From contig NZ_CP107905.1 in the NCBI RefSeq assembly GCF_036014015.1, positions 10,602,001 through 10,666,000 on the forward strand: a stretch of 64,000 bases of DNA, in the 5' to 3' direction. The DNA is from Streptomyces sp. NBC_00457. GTDB taxonomy: Bacteria > Actinomycetota > Actinomycetes > Streptomycetales > Streptomycetaceae. The position numbers and the translations under genes are program-made. Shown piece by piece: positions 34,604-44,519 of the stretch; the stretch's first letter is position 1, and the number at the start of each line of letters is the position of its first letter. The notes below the pieces were generated by a model. The model had not been told where the DNA came from and made no database searches. It saw only the letters and a program-made list of their open reading frames with translations.

Positions 34604-36586
34604 GTGAGGCTGAGTAAGCGTCTTCGTCGGCTGGTGCCGGGAGTGCTGGCCTTTGTTGTCGGCGTGTCGCTGTTTTTCGGCGCAAGCAATGCGGTCACGG
34701 TGTCCGGCGGTCCGCAGACCGCCGCGCAGTACAAGTTCCAGGAACTGCCCATCGCGCTGCCGCCCGGTTACAACGACCAGCCCATGAACACGATCCGGGA
34801 GGTGAACCCGGCGTACCAGAAGATCCGTTCCTGGATCTCGGCGGTCGGGGCGAGCGTCGCTATCAACGACGTCACCGGCCACGGCCGCGCGAACGGCATG
34901 TGCATCGTAGACACCCGGACGAACTCGGTGATCGTGACGTACACGCCCACCGCGCCGGCGGCCGACCGGTTCACGCCGTTCACGCTGAACCCGGCGCCGC
35001 TGCCGTACGACAACACGATGGCGCCGACCGGCTGCGCGGCCGGCGACTTTACGGGCGACGGCCGTATCGGCTTCCTCGTGACGTACTGGGGACGGACCCC
35101 GATCCTGTTCCTGCCGAAGTCGACCGCCACGACGCCCTCGCCGAGCGCGTACGTGCGGCAGGAGCTCGTGCCCTCGCAGTCGTCCGACGGCAAGTACCAC
35201 GGCCCGCGCTGGAACACCGACGCCGCTTACGTCGCGGACCTCGACGGCAGCGGGCACCCCTCGATCATCATCGGCAACTACTTCCCCGATTCGGACGTGC
35301 TGGACCCGAACGGCCTGAAGAACGTTTCGATGACCAACAGCCTCTCGTCCGGGGACAACGCCGGCGGTGACCACGTGCTGCGCTGGAACGGCGCGACCTC
35401 GGGCCCCCACCCGACCGTCGACTACGTCAAGGAGGAGGGTGCGATCCCGTTCGAGATATCGACGGGCTGGACGCTCGCGATCTCCGGGGCGGATCTCACC
35501 GGTGACGGCCTGCCGGAACCTTATATCGCCAACGACTTTGGCCACGGCCACCTCCTGTACAACGAATCGACCCCGGGCCACATCAAATTCAGCGAGGCCA
35601 AGGGCCGGCGCACGGGGACGACTCCCAAGTCGTTCGTGGTCGGAGACGGCTCCTTCAAGGGCATGGGCGTCGACTTCGCCGACTTGAACGGCGATGCCAG
35701 GTTCGACTTCTACGTCCCCAACATCAACGTCGCCTGGGGCCTGCAGGAGAGCAACCTGCTCTTCATCAACAAGGCCGCGAACGACGCCGACATGAGGCAG
35801 CAGCTCAGCAAGGGCGTCGCCCCGTTCACGCAGGAGGCCCAGCAGCACGGCCTGGCGTGGACCGGCTGGTGCTGGGACGTCAAGACGGGTGACTTCCGAA
35901 ACGACGGCGAACAGGACGTGATCCAGACAACCGGCTTCATCAAAGGCACCGAGAATCGGTGGAACTGGCTGCAGGAGGCGGCCACCGAGAACGACGTCCT
36001 GCTGAGCAACCCGGCGATGTGGCCCAACTTCCAGCCCGGCGACGATGTCTCGGGCCACGAGGCCCTCGCCTTCTACGCCAAGAACTCCAGCGGCACCTAC
36101 GTGAACATCAGTTCCGAGCTGGGCCTTGCGGTGCCGACCCCGACCCGCGCTGTCGCCACCGGCGACACGACCGGCACCGGCACCCTGGACTTCGCCGTGG
36201 CCCGGCAGTGGGGACCGCCGGCGTTCTACGCCAACCGGGCGCCGGAGCGCGGCAACTCGCTCGAGCTCAAGCTCTACCGTCCGTCTACCGATCCGGCCAA
36301 GGCCGGCAAGGGCCTCGCGGCCATCGGCACGCCCGCGTACGGCGCCCAGGTCAAGATCACGACGCCGCAGGGCACCCAGATCTCCCAGCTCGACGGCGGC
36401 GGCGGCCACGTCGGTTTCCGCAGCTTCGATGTCCACTTCGGGATCGGTTCGTACAGCGGCCCCGTGTCCGTCGACCTCCAGTGGCGTGACGTCGACGGAG
36501 GCCTCCACCAGCAGGCGCTGAAGCTCAAGCCCGGCGTCCACACCCTCATGCTCACCGACACCGCCCAGGAGGTTTCGAGCCGATGA
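34604..36586 (+). CDS. Enediyne core protein UnbV/E4
   Basis: About 660 residues. A signal-like or anchor helix (VLAFVVGVSLFFGAS) at residues 12-30 indicates export. The body contains FG-GAP/VCBS-like calcium-binding repeats such as GDFTGDGRIGF, ADLDGSGHPSI, ADLTGDGLPEPYI and ADLNGDARFDFYV, and the C-terminus (YGAQVKITTPQG to HFGIGSYSGPVSVDLQW) is an ASPIC/UnbV-type domain. The E4 family is present in all enediyne clusters and essential, reaction unknown. The GTG at 34604, six bases after AGGAG (34593-34597), is preferred over the 34583 ATG, which precedes that site. The stop overlaps the E5 start in ATGA. Confidence 0.9.
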   Translation: MRLSKRLRRLVPGVLAFVVGVSLFFGASNAVTVSGGPQTAAQYKFQELPIALPPGYNDQPMNTIREVNPAYQKIRSWISAVGASVAINDVTGHGRANGMCIVDTRTNSVIVTYTPTAPAADRFTPFTLNPAPLPYDNTMAPTGCAAGDFTGDGRIGFLVTYWGRTPILFLPKSTATTPSPSAYVRQELVPSQSSDGKYHGPRWNTDAAYVADLDGSGHPSIIIGNYFPDSDVLDPNGLKNVSMTNSLSSGDNAGGDHVLRWNGATSGPHPTVDYVKEEGAIPFEISTGWTLAISGADLTGDGLPEPYIANDFGHGHLLYNESTPGHIKFSEAKGRRTGTTPKSFVVGDGSFKGMGVDFADLNGDARFDFYVPNINVAWGLQESNLLFINKAANDADMRQQLSKGVAPFTQEAQQHGLAWTGWCWDVKTGDFRNDGEQDVIQTTGFIKGTENRWNWLQEAATENDVLLSNPAMWPNFQPGDDVSGHEALAFYAKNSSGTYVNISSELGLAVPTPTRAVATGDTTGTGTLDFAVARQWGPPAFYANRAPERGNSLELKLYRPSTDPAKAGKGLAAIGTPAYGAQVKITTPQGTQISQLDGGGGHVGFRSFDVHFGIGSYSGPVSVDLQWRDVDGGLHQQALKLKPGVHTLMLTDTAQEVSSR

Positions 36587-37599
36587 CCGCTGTCGCGCAC
36601 CCCTCTCAGGCCGACACCGCTCCGTCGAGCGCGACGGCCAAGCCCGTAAAGCCGAAGCCTGATCCGCGGTATCTCGCGCTGCGCAACTTCGCTATGTCGA
36701 TCACCGTCTTCAACGTGTTCGGCTACACCCTGCTCGGCTTCGAGCAGCCCTACCTGTGGCCGGTCTTCGCCCTGCTGACGGGCTACGCGACCGAGATCAC
36801 GTTCGAATTGATCAGCGCGTGGGCGTACCAGCGGCGTCCGCGGTTCCTCGGCGGGGGAGTGCGCGGTCTGTACGAGTTCCTCCTACCGGCGCACATCACC
36901 GCCCTCGCCGTCAATATGCTGCTCTACGCCAACAACCAGATCCTGCCTGTCATCTTCGGCGTGTTCGTGGGCGTCGCAGGCAAGCACGCGTTCCAGGCGC
37001 CCATCAACGGGCGGATGCGGCACTTCATGAACCCGTCCAACTTCGGCATCACGATGGTCCTGGTCTGCTTCAGCTGGGTCAGCATTGCGCCGCCGTACCA
37101 ATTCACTGAGAACGCGAACACGTTCTTCCGGGTGATGATCGCGCTCATCATCGCCACGGCCGGCACCGTCCTCAACACCATGCTCACCCGCAAGGTGCCG
37201 CTGATCGTCGGCTGGATGGGCGGCTTTGCCATCCAGGCCTTCGTGCGGCACGGCATCTGGGATGTCGCGCTGTTCTCCGCACTGGGCTCGATGACGGGCG
37301 TCGCGTTCGTCCTCTTCACCAACTACATGATCACCGACCCGGGCACGACGCCGATGTCAGGGCGCGCCCAGTTCATGTTCGGCGGCTCCGTCGCGTTCGT
37401 TTACGGGATCCTGATGGAACTCGACATCACCTACACCCTCTTCATCGCGCTCACGATCGTCTGCGCCGCCCGCGGCCTCGGCTGGTGGGGTGCCTCCTTC
37501 GTCCAGCGCCTGCGGTCCAGGCGTAAGCCCGACGCCACGACGGTGAACGGGGAGGTGCCGGCTCGGGTGCCGGAGACGACGGGGGCGATGCGGGCATGA
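36583..37599 (+). CDS. Enediyne core membrane protein UnbU/E5
   Basis: A 338-residue polytopic membrane protein with about eight to nine helices, e.g. FNVFGYTLLGFEQPYLWPVF, ITALAVNMLLYANNQILPVI and VLVCFSWVSIAPPYQF. Features of the UnbU family are HFMNPSNFGITM and the acidic loop NYMITDPGTTPMSGRAQFMFG, which resemble the RnfD/NqrB membrane electron-transport subunits. E5 is one of the five universal enediyne genes. The similarity to flavin-bearing membrane redox proteins suggests electron transfer or a membrane scaffold for the polyene, but the role is unproven. It overlaps E4 and the PKSE by four bases each, so all three are translationally coupled. Confidence 0.9.
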   Translation: MTAVAHPSQADTAPSSATAKPVKPKPDPRYLALRNFAMSITVFNVFGYTLLGFEQPYLWPVFALLTGYATEITFELISAWAYQRRPRFLGGGVRGLYEFLLPAHITALAVNMLLYANNQILPVIFGVFVGVAGKHAFQAPINGRMRHFMNPSNFGITMVLVCFSWVSIAPPYQFTENANTFFRVMIALIIATAGTVLNTMLTRKVPLIVGWMGGFAIQAFVRHGIWDVALFSALGSMTGVAFVLFTNYMITDPGTTPMSGRAQFMFGGSVAFVYGILMELDITYTLFIALTIVCAARGLGWWGASFVQRLRSRRKPDATTVNGEVPARVPETTGAMRA

Positions 37600-40500
37600 G
37601 CGGTCACCGGATTGCCGTGGTCGGCATCGCCTGTAGATACCCCGACGCGGACTCGACCGAGCAGCTCTGGCAGAACGTCCTCGCCGGTCGGCGCGCGTTC
37701 CGCCGGCTGCCGGACGAGCGCATGAACCTCGACGACTACTACTCACCCGACCCGGCGGCGCCCGACCGTTTCTACACGCGCAAGGCCGCCGTCCTCGAGG
37801 GCTTCGAGTTCGACCGCATCCGGTACCGGGTCGCAGGCAGCACCTTCCGGTCCACGGACATGACCCACTGGCTGGCACTGGACACCGCGGCGCGCGCCCT
37901 GCAGGACGCGGGTTTCCCCGGCGCCGAAGGGCTGCCGCGGTCGGCCACCGGCGTCGTGATCGGCAACACCCTGACCGGTGAATTCAGCCGCGCCAACCTC
38001 ATGCGGCTGCGCTGGCCGTACGTGCGCCGCACGGTCGGCGCCGCCCTGCGCGAGCAGGGCTGGGACGACGCCGCCCTCGGCACGTTCCTGGCCGGGCTCG
38101 AAACGCGCTACAAGAGCGCCTTCCCGCCTATCGATGAGGACACCCTGGCTGGCGGCCTCGCCAACACCATCGCGGGACGCGTCTGCAACCACTTTGACCT
38201 CCACGGCGGCGGCTTTACCGTCGACGGCGCCTGCTCCTCCTCGCTGCTCTCGGTGGCGACCGCGGCCAACGCCCTGGCGACCGGCCAGCTTGAGGTGGCC
38301 ATCGCGGGCGGCGTGGACCTGAGTATCGACCCGTTCGAGGTCATCGGCTTCGCCAAGACCGGCGCCCTGGCGACCGGCGAGATGCGCGTGTACGACCGCG
38401 CCTCCAACGGGTTCTGGCCCGGCGAGGGCTGCGGCATGCTCGTGCTCATGCGCGACGAGGACGCAGTCGCGCGCGGCCTGCGCCGATACGCCACGCTCGC
38501 CGGCTGGGGCTACTCCTCCGACGGCAAGGGCGGCATCACCCGGCCCGAAGCCGCCGGACACCGGCTCGCGCTGCGGCGCGCCTACGACGCCGCCGGATAC
38601 GGCATCGAGACCGTCGCCTACCTCGAGGGCCACGGCACTGGCACCGCCGTCGGCGACGCGACCGAACTGCGGGCGTTCAGCGAGGCGCGCCGCGCCGCCG
38701 ACCCCGCGGCGCCGGCGGCGGCGATCAGCACCATCAAGGGGAACATCGGCCACACCAAGGCGGCTGCAGGCGTCGCCGGCCTCATCAAGGCGATCCTCGC
38801 CGTGCACCACGAGGTCATCCCGCCGGCCACCGGCCACCTCGACCCCCACCCTGAGCTGACGGGGGAGCGGCCCGCGTTGCGTGTGCCGCTCGAGCCGGAG
38901 CCGTGGCCGGTCGGCTACCCCGTCCGCTCCGGCGTCTCGTCGATGGGGTTCGGAGGCATCAACGCACACGTCGTCGTGGAGCACGCCGACCGCGCTCCCG
39001 ACGCCGGGCTCGGGCCGACGGTCGAGACGCTGACGCGGTCCCGGCAGGACGTCGAGCTGCTCCTGGTCGACGCGGAGAATCTCTCGGCTCTGCGCGGTCG
39101 TGTCGCGCAGCTGGCCGAGCTGTGCGGCAGGCTCTCCTTCGCCGAACTCGGCGACCTCGCGGCCACACTCGAGCGCGAGCTGGGCGACCGTCCGCTCCGC
39201 GCCGCGATCGTGGCCGGCGATCCCGAGGAGGCAGGCCAGCGCTTCGCCACCCTGCTGACGATGCTCGACAACGGGGCCCGATCCGTCCTCGACGTCACGC
39301 GCGGCGTCTTCCTGGGCACCTCCGCGCGGCCGCCGCGGATCGGATTCCTCTTCCCCGGGCAGGGAGCAGGCCGACGCGGAGACGGCGGAGCGCTGCGGCG
39401 GCGGTTCGCCGACGTGGACGAGCTCTACCGCACCCTGCCGATGCCCTCCAGCGCCGACCTGGTCGCCACCGAGAACGCCCAGCCGAGGATCGTCACCTCG
39501 TCCGTCGCGGGCCTGCGCGTGCTGGCCAGCCTCGGCATCGAGGCCGTCACGGCCGCGGGCCACAGCCTCGGCGAGCTGACCGCACTTCACTGGGCGGGCG
39601 CGATGGACGAGGCCGGCCTGCTCCGCGCGGCTGCGGCGCGTGGCCGCATCATGGCGCAGGCGAGCGACGGCGGCGGCGCCATGGCGAGCGTCGTCGCGCC
39701 ACCGGAGGCGGTCGTCCCACTTCTCATCGGCGAGCCGGTCGTGATCGCCGGTTACAACAGCCCCCGGCAGACGGTCGTCAGCGGACCGGCCGACGCCGTC
39801 AAGCGGGTCTGCGAACGCGCCGCCGGCCAGGGCTACTCGGCAACCGGGATTCCGGTCTCCCACGCGTTCCACTCACAGGCCGTCGCCCCGGCGGCCACCG
39901 CGTTCCGCGACCATCTGCGGGGCGAGTCCTTCGCACCGCTCGCCCGGACCGTGGTCTCCACGGTCACCGGCGCCGTCCTGCCGGCCGAGACCGAAGTATC
40001 CGCCCTGCTGACCCGTCAGGTTCTCGACCCGGTGCGTTTCACTGAAGCGGTCCGGGCGATGGCCGAAGAGGTCGACCTCCTCATCGAGGTCGGGCCCGGC
40101 AGGATCCTGCGAAGCCTTGCCGGAGAGATCGCACCCGGTGTGCCCGCGGTGTCGCTGGAGGCCGACAGCATGTCGCTCTCCGGACTGCTGCACGCGGTGG
40201 GCATCGCGTATGCGCTCGGCGCGCCCGTCCGCCACCATGTGCTCTTCCGCGACCGCTTCACGCGGCCGTTCCCGCTCGACAAGAAGTTGCGCTTCCTGGC
40301 CAGCCCCTGCGAATCGGCGCCGGAGAGCGATCTGCCGGGTCTCGATCTGCCAGTTCTCGCAGCACCTGACGCTGCGCAGGCTCCCGTGGCGCAGGTTCCC
40401 GACGCGCCGACAGCGGGAGACGGCGTCGACACGCTGGCCGTCCTGCGGCGACTCGCAGCTGAGCGGGCCGAGCTGCCTCTCGAGGCGGTGAGCGCGCAGA

Positions 40501-43448
40501 GCAACGCCATCGACGAACTCCACCTCAGCTCGATCACCGTCGGGCAGATCGTCACCCAGGCCTCCCGGGAACTCGGCCTGACGACGCCGCTGGCGACCTC
40601 GGCGTTCGCGACGTCGACGCTGGCGCAACTGGCCGAGATGCTCGATGAACTGCGCGAGACCGCGCGCGCCGGAGACGAGCACGCCACGACCGACATCACC
40701 GGCGCGGGCCCCTGGGTGCGCGCGTTCTCTGTCGATCTCGTCCCAGCCGAACCCGGGCCGGCGGTCACTGCGCCGGCCGACGGTGACTGGCAGCTGTTCG
40801 CCGCCGACAGGCACCCCCTCGCGCCGGCCCTCCACACCGCGCTGCGGCAGGCCAGGCTCGGTGGCGGGGTGCTGCTCTGCCTGCCGTACGGCTGCGACGA
40901 AAGCCACGTGCCAGTGATGCTCGCCGCCGCGCGCGGCGCCCTCTCACCCGGCGCGCCGGGACGCTTCGTCATCGTCGGCGACCGGCGGGGCGCGGCCGGT
41001 CTCGCCAAGACGCTCCACCTCGAGGCCCCCACCGTCGCCACGACCCTGGTCACCCTGCCCCTGCCGGAGCCGATGCCGGCCGAGCGTGTGGCGCAGATCG
41101 TGCCGCGCATCGTCGCCGACATCGCCGCGACCGCGGGCTTCAGCGAGACCGTGTACGACGAGGCCGGAACACGCCGCATCCCGCTGCTCCGCCCACTGCC
41201 GGCGCGGCACGGACCCGGCGGGCCGCCCGCCCTCGGCGCGCAGGACGTGCTGCTGGTGACCGGCGGCGGCAAAGGCATCACCGCCGAATGCGCGCTCGAC
41301 CTGGCGCGTACCACCGGCACGGCGATCGCGCTCATGGGCCGCTCCGCCCCGGAGGCCGACCAGGAGCTCGCAGCGAACCTGGCCCGCATGACCGCCGCAG
41401 GCGTGAGTCACCGGTACGTGCGCGCCGACATCACCTCCGCGGACGAGGTCAAGTCAGCGGTCGATGAGGTCCGCCGGACGCTGGGGCCGGTGACGGCGAT
41501 CCTGCACGGCGCCGGCCGCAACGTGCCACACGCGCTCGCCAACCTCGACGAGTCCTCCTTCCGGCGCACACTCGCGACGAAGATCACAGGGTTGGAAACC
41601 GTGCTCGCCGCCACGGACCCGGCCACGCTCCGGCTCCTGGTCACCTTCGGCAGCATCATCGGCCGAGCCGGACTGCGCGGTGAAGCGGACTACGCCACGG
41701 CCAACGACTGGCTCACCGACCTCACGTACCGGATCCGCGACGAGTACCCGAACTGCCGCTGCCTCGCACTGGAGTGGTCAGTCTGGTCGGGCACCGGCAT
41801 GGGCGAGCGCCTCGGCGTGCTGGAGTCACTGATGCGCGAGGGCATCCGGCCGATCCCGCCCGATGAAGGCGTCGCCGTCCTCCGGCGACTGCTCGCCGAC
41901 CCGCATGCGCCCACCTCGGTCGTGGTCATGGGCCGCGCCGAGAGCCTGCCCACCATCACGCTCGAGCCGCGCGAGCTGCCGCTGCTGCGCTTCGTCGACC
42001 GGCCCCGCGTGCACTATCCCGGCGTCGAGCTCGTCGTCGACGCGGACCTCTCCGCCGACGACGACCTCTACCTCGCCGACCACCTGCTCGACGGCGATCT
42101 GCTCTTCCCGGCAGTGTTCGGCATGGAGGCCATGGCCGAGGCGGCCGCTGCGCTGACCGGCCGACCCGGCCCCCCGGTGCTCGAGGATGTTGAGTTCCTC
42201 CGTCCCATCGTCGTCCCCGTCGACGGGAAAACCACGATCCGGATCGCCGCACTCGTCACCGAGGAGGGCACCGTGCAGGCGGTGATCCGCAGCGACGAGA
42301 CCACCTTCCAGGCGGATCACTTCCGGGCGACCCTCCGTTTCGACGTGCCAGCACCGGACGACACGGCGCCCCCGGCGGCGCCCGCGGCGGTCCGGGTGCC
42401 GCTAGCGCCGATGGAGGATCTCTACGGCCCGGTGCTCTTCCAGGGCGACCGGTTCCAGCGGCTCCTGGGCTACCGAGACCTGGCCGCGAAGCGCTGCGTG
42501 GCCGACCTCTCCAACGCGGCGGCCAAGCCGTGGTTCGGCGGGTTCCTGCCGTCCAACCTCGTCCTCGCCGACCCGGGCACACGCGACGCGCTCATGCACG
42601 CGATCCAGTGCTGCGTGCCCGACGCGACCTTGCTGCCCGCCGCCATAGAGCGCCTCCACCTCGCCGATCCGGCCCGCATGCGCACGCTCGATCGGGTCAC
42701 GCTCCACGCCGCCGAACGCTCCCGCGACGGTGACACGTACGTGTACGACCTCGACGTCCGCGACCCGGCGGGCGCGCTCGTCGAACGCTGGGAGGGACTG
42801 CGGCTCCAGGCCGTCCGCAAACAGGACGGCGCGGGACCATGGACGCCGGCGCTGCTGGGCCCGTACCTCGAGCGCCGGTCCGCAACGGTGCTGCCGACCG
42901 CGCTCCGCACGGCCGTCTGGCCGGACGGCGGCGAGGCCACCGGCGACGTGGCCGGTCGGCGCGGGAGGACCGTACGGGCGCTCGGCCTTGCGCTCGGCCG
43001 CGAGCCGTCCCTCAGCTACCGGCCGGACGGCAGGCCCGAGGCCGACGGAGGGATCGAGGTCTCCTCCTCGCACGGTGCGGGCGTGACATTCGCGGTGGCC
43101 GCGGAGCGGGTAGTCGGGTGCGACGTCGAGGAGGCCGTGGAGCGGTCGGCGCAGGAGTGGACCGACCTGCTCGGCGCGGAGGGATTCGCCCTGGCCGAAC
43201 TCGTCGCCAGCGAGCGCGGCGAGGACCTGTCGATCGCCGCCACGCGCATCTGGGGCGCGCAGGAATGCCTGCGCAAGACCGGCCACGTGCGCGCCGGGTT
43301 GGTCGAGGTCTCCGAGCCGACGGCGGACCGTTGGGTCGTACTGCGCTCGGGTGCCGCCCGGATCGCGACGTTCCCCACGACGCTGCGCGGGCTCGCCCAA
43401 CCTGTGGTCTTCACGATGCTGACGGAGTCGAAGGAGAGCGGTAAATGA
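37596..43448 (+). CDS. Iterative type I enediyne polyketide synthase (PKSE)
   Basis: A 1950-residue single-module synthase with the enediyne domain order. KS at about 1-450: Cys213 in VDGACSSS, then EGHGTGTAVGD and KGNIGHTKAAAG. AT at about 580-880: Ser657 in GHSLGE. ACP at about 930-1010: Ser near residue 977 in HLSSITVG, the unusual ACP of this family. KR at about 1220-1400: LLVTGGGKGITAE and Tyr1366 in ADYATAND. DH at about 1470-1700: His1496 in LADHLLDGDLLFPAVFGME. A built-in phosphopantetheinyl transferase at the C-terminus: Asp1843 in VGCDVEE and RIWGAQECLRKTG. There is no ER and no thioesterase, as expected for an enzyme making a conjugated polyene released by E10. All catalytic residues checked are present. 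The start overlaps the E5 stop and the stop overlaps the E10 start. Confidence 0.97.
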   Translation: MSGHRIAVVGIACRYPDADSTEQLWQNVLAGRRAFRRLPDERMNLDDYYSPDPAAPDRFYTRKAAVLEGFEFDRIRYRVAGSTFRSTDMTHWLALDTAARALQDAGFPGAEGLPRSATGVVIGNTLTGEFSRANLMRLRWPYVRRTVGAALREQGWDDAALGTFLAGLETRYKSAFPPIDEDTLAGGLANTIAGRVCNHFDLHGGGFTVDGACSSSLLSVATAANALATGQLEVAIAGGVDLSIDPFEVIGFAKTGALATGEMRVYDRASNGFWPGEGCGMLVLMRDEDAVARGLRRYATLAGWGYSSDGKGGITRPEAAGHRLALRRAYDAAGYGIETVAYLEGHGTGTAVGDATELRAFSEARRAADPAAPAAAISTIKGNIGHTKAAAGVAGLIKAILAVHHEVIPPATGHLDPHPELTGERPALRVPLEPEPWPVGYPVRSGVSSMGFGGINAHVVVEHADRAPDAGLGPTVETLTRSRQDVELLLVDAENLSALRGRVAQLAELCGRLSFAELGDLAATLERELGDRPLRAAIVAGDPEEAGQRFATLLTMLDNGARSVLDVTRGVFLGTSARPPRIGFLFPGQGAGRRGDGGALRRRFADVDELYRTLPMPSSADLVATENAQPRIVTSSVAGLRVLASLGIEAVTAAGHSLGELTALHWAGAMDEAGLLRAAAARGRIMAQASDGGGAMASVVAPPEAVVPLLIGEPVVIAGYNSPRQTVVSGPADAVKRVCERAAGQGYSATGIPVSHAFHSQAVAPAATAFRDHLRGESFAPLARTVVSTVTGAVLPAETEVSALLTRQVLDPVRFTEAVRAMAEEVDLLIEVGPGRILRSLAGEIAPGVPAVSLEADSMSLSGLLHAVGIAYALGAPVRHHVLFRDRFTRPFPLDKKLRFLASPCESAPESDLPGLDLPVLAAPDAAQAPVAQVPDAPTAGDGVDTLAVLRRLAAERAELPLEAVSAQSNAIDELHLSSITVGQIVTQASRELGLTTPLATSAFATSTLAQLAEMLDELRETARAGDEHATTDITGAGPWVRAFSVDLVPAEPGPAVTAPADGDWQLFAADRHPLAPALHTALRQARLGGGVLLCLPYGCDESHVPVMLAAARGALSPGAPGRFVIVGDRRGAAGLAKTLHLEAPTVATTLVTLPLPEPMPAERVAQIVPRIVADIAATAGFSETVYDEAGTRRIPLLRPLPARHGPGGPPALGAQDVLLVTGGGKGITAECALDLARTTGTAIALMGRSAPEADQELAANLARMTAAGVSHRYVRADITSADEVKSAVDEVRRTLGPVTAILHGAGRNVPHALANLDESSFRRTLATKITGLETVLAATDPATLRLLVTFGSIIGRAGLRGEADYATANDWLTDLTYRIRDEYPNCRCLALEWSVWSGTGMGERLGVLESLMREGIRPIPPDEGVAVLRRLLADPHAPTSVVVMGRAESLPTITLEPRELPLLRFVDRPRVHYPGVELVVDADLSADDDLYLADHLLDGDLLFPAVFGMEAMAEAAAALTGRPGPPVLEDVEFLRPIVVPVDGKTTIRIAALVTEEGTVQAVIRSDETTFQADHFRATLRFDVPAPDDTAPPAAPAAVRVPLAPMEDLYGPVLFQGDRFQRLLGYRDLAAKRCVADLSNAAAKPWFGGFLPSNLVLADPGTRDALMHAIQCCVPDATLLPAAIERLHLADPARMRTLDRVTLHAAERSRDGDTYVYDLDVRDPAGALVERWEGLRLQAVRKQDGAGPWTPALLGPYLERRSATVLPTALRTAVWPDGGEATGDVAGRRGRTVRALGLALGREPSLSYRPDGRPEADGGIEVSSSHGAGVTFAVAAERVVGCDVEEAVERSAQEWTDLLGAEGFALAELVASERGEDLSIAATRIWGAQECLRKTGHVRAGLVEVSEPTADRWVVLRSGAARIATFPTTLRGLAQPVVFTMLTESKESGK

Positions 43449-43927
43449 TCACGCGACCGTACTACGAATACCGGCATCTCGTCGGGTTCGAGGAGACCAA
43501 CCTCGTCGGCAACGTCTACTACGTCAACTACCTGAGCTGGCAGGGGCGGTGCCGCGAGATGTTCCTGCGCGAGCACGCGCCCGACGTGCTCGACGAGATC
43601 CGCGACGATCTCAAGCTGTTCACTCTCAAGTGCGAATGCGAGTACCTGGCGGAGATCACCGCATTCGACGAACTGTCGATCCGGATGCGCCTGGAGGACC
43701 TCACGCAGACCCAGATCGGGTTCGCCTTCGACTACGTGCGACTGCGCGACGGGCTCGAGGACCTGGTCGCGCGGGGGCGGCAGCGGATCGCGTGCATGCG
43801 CGGCCCCAACACCGACACCCGTCCGGCCAAGGTGCCCGCCTCGCTGCGCAAGGCACTGGAGCCCTACAGCGCGGCCGCTCCCGCACCCCGGCCGCTCGTG
43901 CTCGCCGACGTCGTGAACAGTGACTGA
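43445..43927 (+). CDS. Enediyne hotdog-fold thioesterase (E10)
   Basis: A 160-residue 4-hydroxybenzoyl-CoA-thioesterase-like protein. The hallmark LVGFEETNLVGNVYYVNYLS followed by WQGRCREMFLREHAP is nearly the same in all enediyne thioesterases (E10/E7 type). The usual catalytic acid of the hotdog family is replaced; Asn19 and Arg37 are at the positions thought to matter in CalE7. The enzyme releases the nascent polyene from the PKSE ACP by hydrolysis, often with decarboxylation. It overlaps the PKSE by four bases and is followed by the flavin reductase, which begins before its stop. Confidence 0.95.
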   Translation: MITRPYYEYRHLVGFEETNLVGNVYYVNYLSWQGRCREMFLREHAPDVLDEIRDDLKLFTLKCECEYLAEITAFDELSIRMRLEDLTQTQIGFAFDYVRLRDGLEDLVARGRQRIACMRGPNTDTRPAKVPASLRKALEPYSAAAPAPRPLVLADVVNSD

Positions 43928-44510
43928 CGCCATGGCCCACTCCGACCAAGCGTCCGTCACGGGACTCGCGACATCTGGCGAACGAGTTCCGAGTGACGGG
44001 CTGGACCGGAATACTGAGCTGGATCGAAACGGCATGCGCCGCGTCCTCGGCCGGTTCACAACCGGCGTCACCGTCGTGACGACCGGCGGTGCCACGCCGC
44101 ACGGCATGACCGCGAACTCGTTCACATCGGTGTCTCTGAACCCGCCGCTCGTGCTGATCTGCGTGCTCCGTGAGGCGGCCATGCACGAGGCCGTCCTCGA
44201 TCGCAAGTCGTTCGCAGTGTCGGTGCTTTCAACGCACCAGGAGGATCTGGCGCGCTACTTCGCCGACCGCCGCCGCCCTCGCGGCATCCAACAGTTCGCC
44301 CCCATCGAATGGTCACCCGGCCGTTTCACCGGATCCCCCGTCGTGGCAGGCTCCCTCGCCTGGCTGGAGTGCTCCCTCACGGCCACTTACGACGGCGGCG
44401 ATCACGCCATCTTCGTCGGCGAAGTCCTCGACATGGGCGTCCGGGACGAGCACGACGCCCTGCTGTTTTACGACGGCGGCTTCCACGCTCTGCGTACCAA
44501 GGAGGCGTGA
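43920..44510 (+). CDS. Flavin reductase (E6 type)
   Basis: About 196 residues from a GTG at 43920 that overlaps E10; an ATG at 43932 is equally possible. After a 35-residue leader comes a flavin-reductase-like domain: MRRVLGRFTTGVTVVTTGG, then HGMTANSFTSVSLNPPLVLI, with the closing GDHAIFVGEVLDM. This is the HpaC/SgcE6 type, which reduces free FAD or FMN with NAD(P)H for two-component monooxygenases. SgcE6 of the C-1027 cluster has this role. Here its partners are probably the halogenase-like protein at the head of the operon and the StyA-like enzyme. It is the last gene of the core operon. Confidence 0.9.
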   Translation: MTDAMAHSDQASVTGLATSGERVPSDGLDRNTELDRNGMRRVLGRFTTGVTVVTTGGATPHGMTANSFTSVSLNPPLVLICVLREAAMHEAVLDRKSFAVSVLSTHQEDLARYFADRRRPRGIQQFAPIEWSPGRFTGSPVVAGSLAWLECSLTATYDGGDHAIFVGEVLDMGVRDEHDALLFYDGGFHALRTKEA

Positions 44511-44519
44511 CACGCCGCC

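Noticed and set aside
34574..36541. 655-codon minus-strand frame opposite E4
   Set aside because: GC-driven antisense shadow of the UnbV gene with no similarity to any family.
37743..39872. 709-codon minus-strand frame opposite the PKSE KS-AT region
   Set aside because: Antisense shadow; low-complexity composition and no ribosome site.
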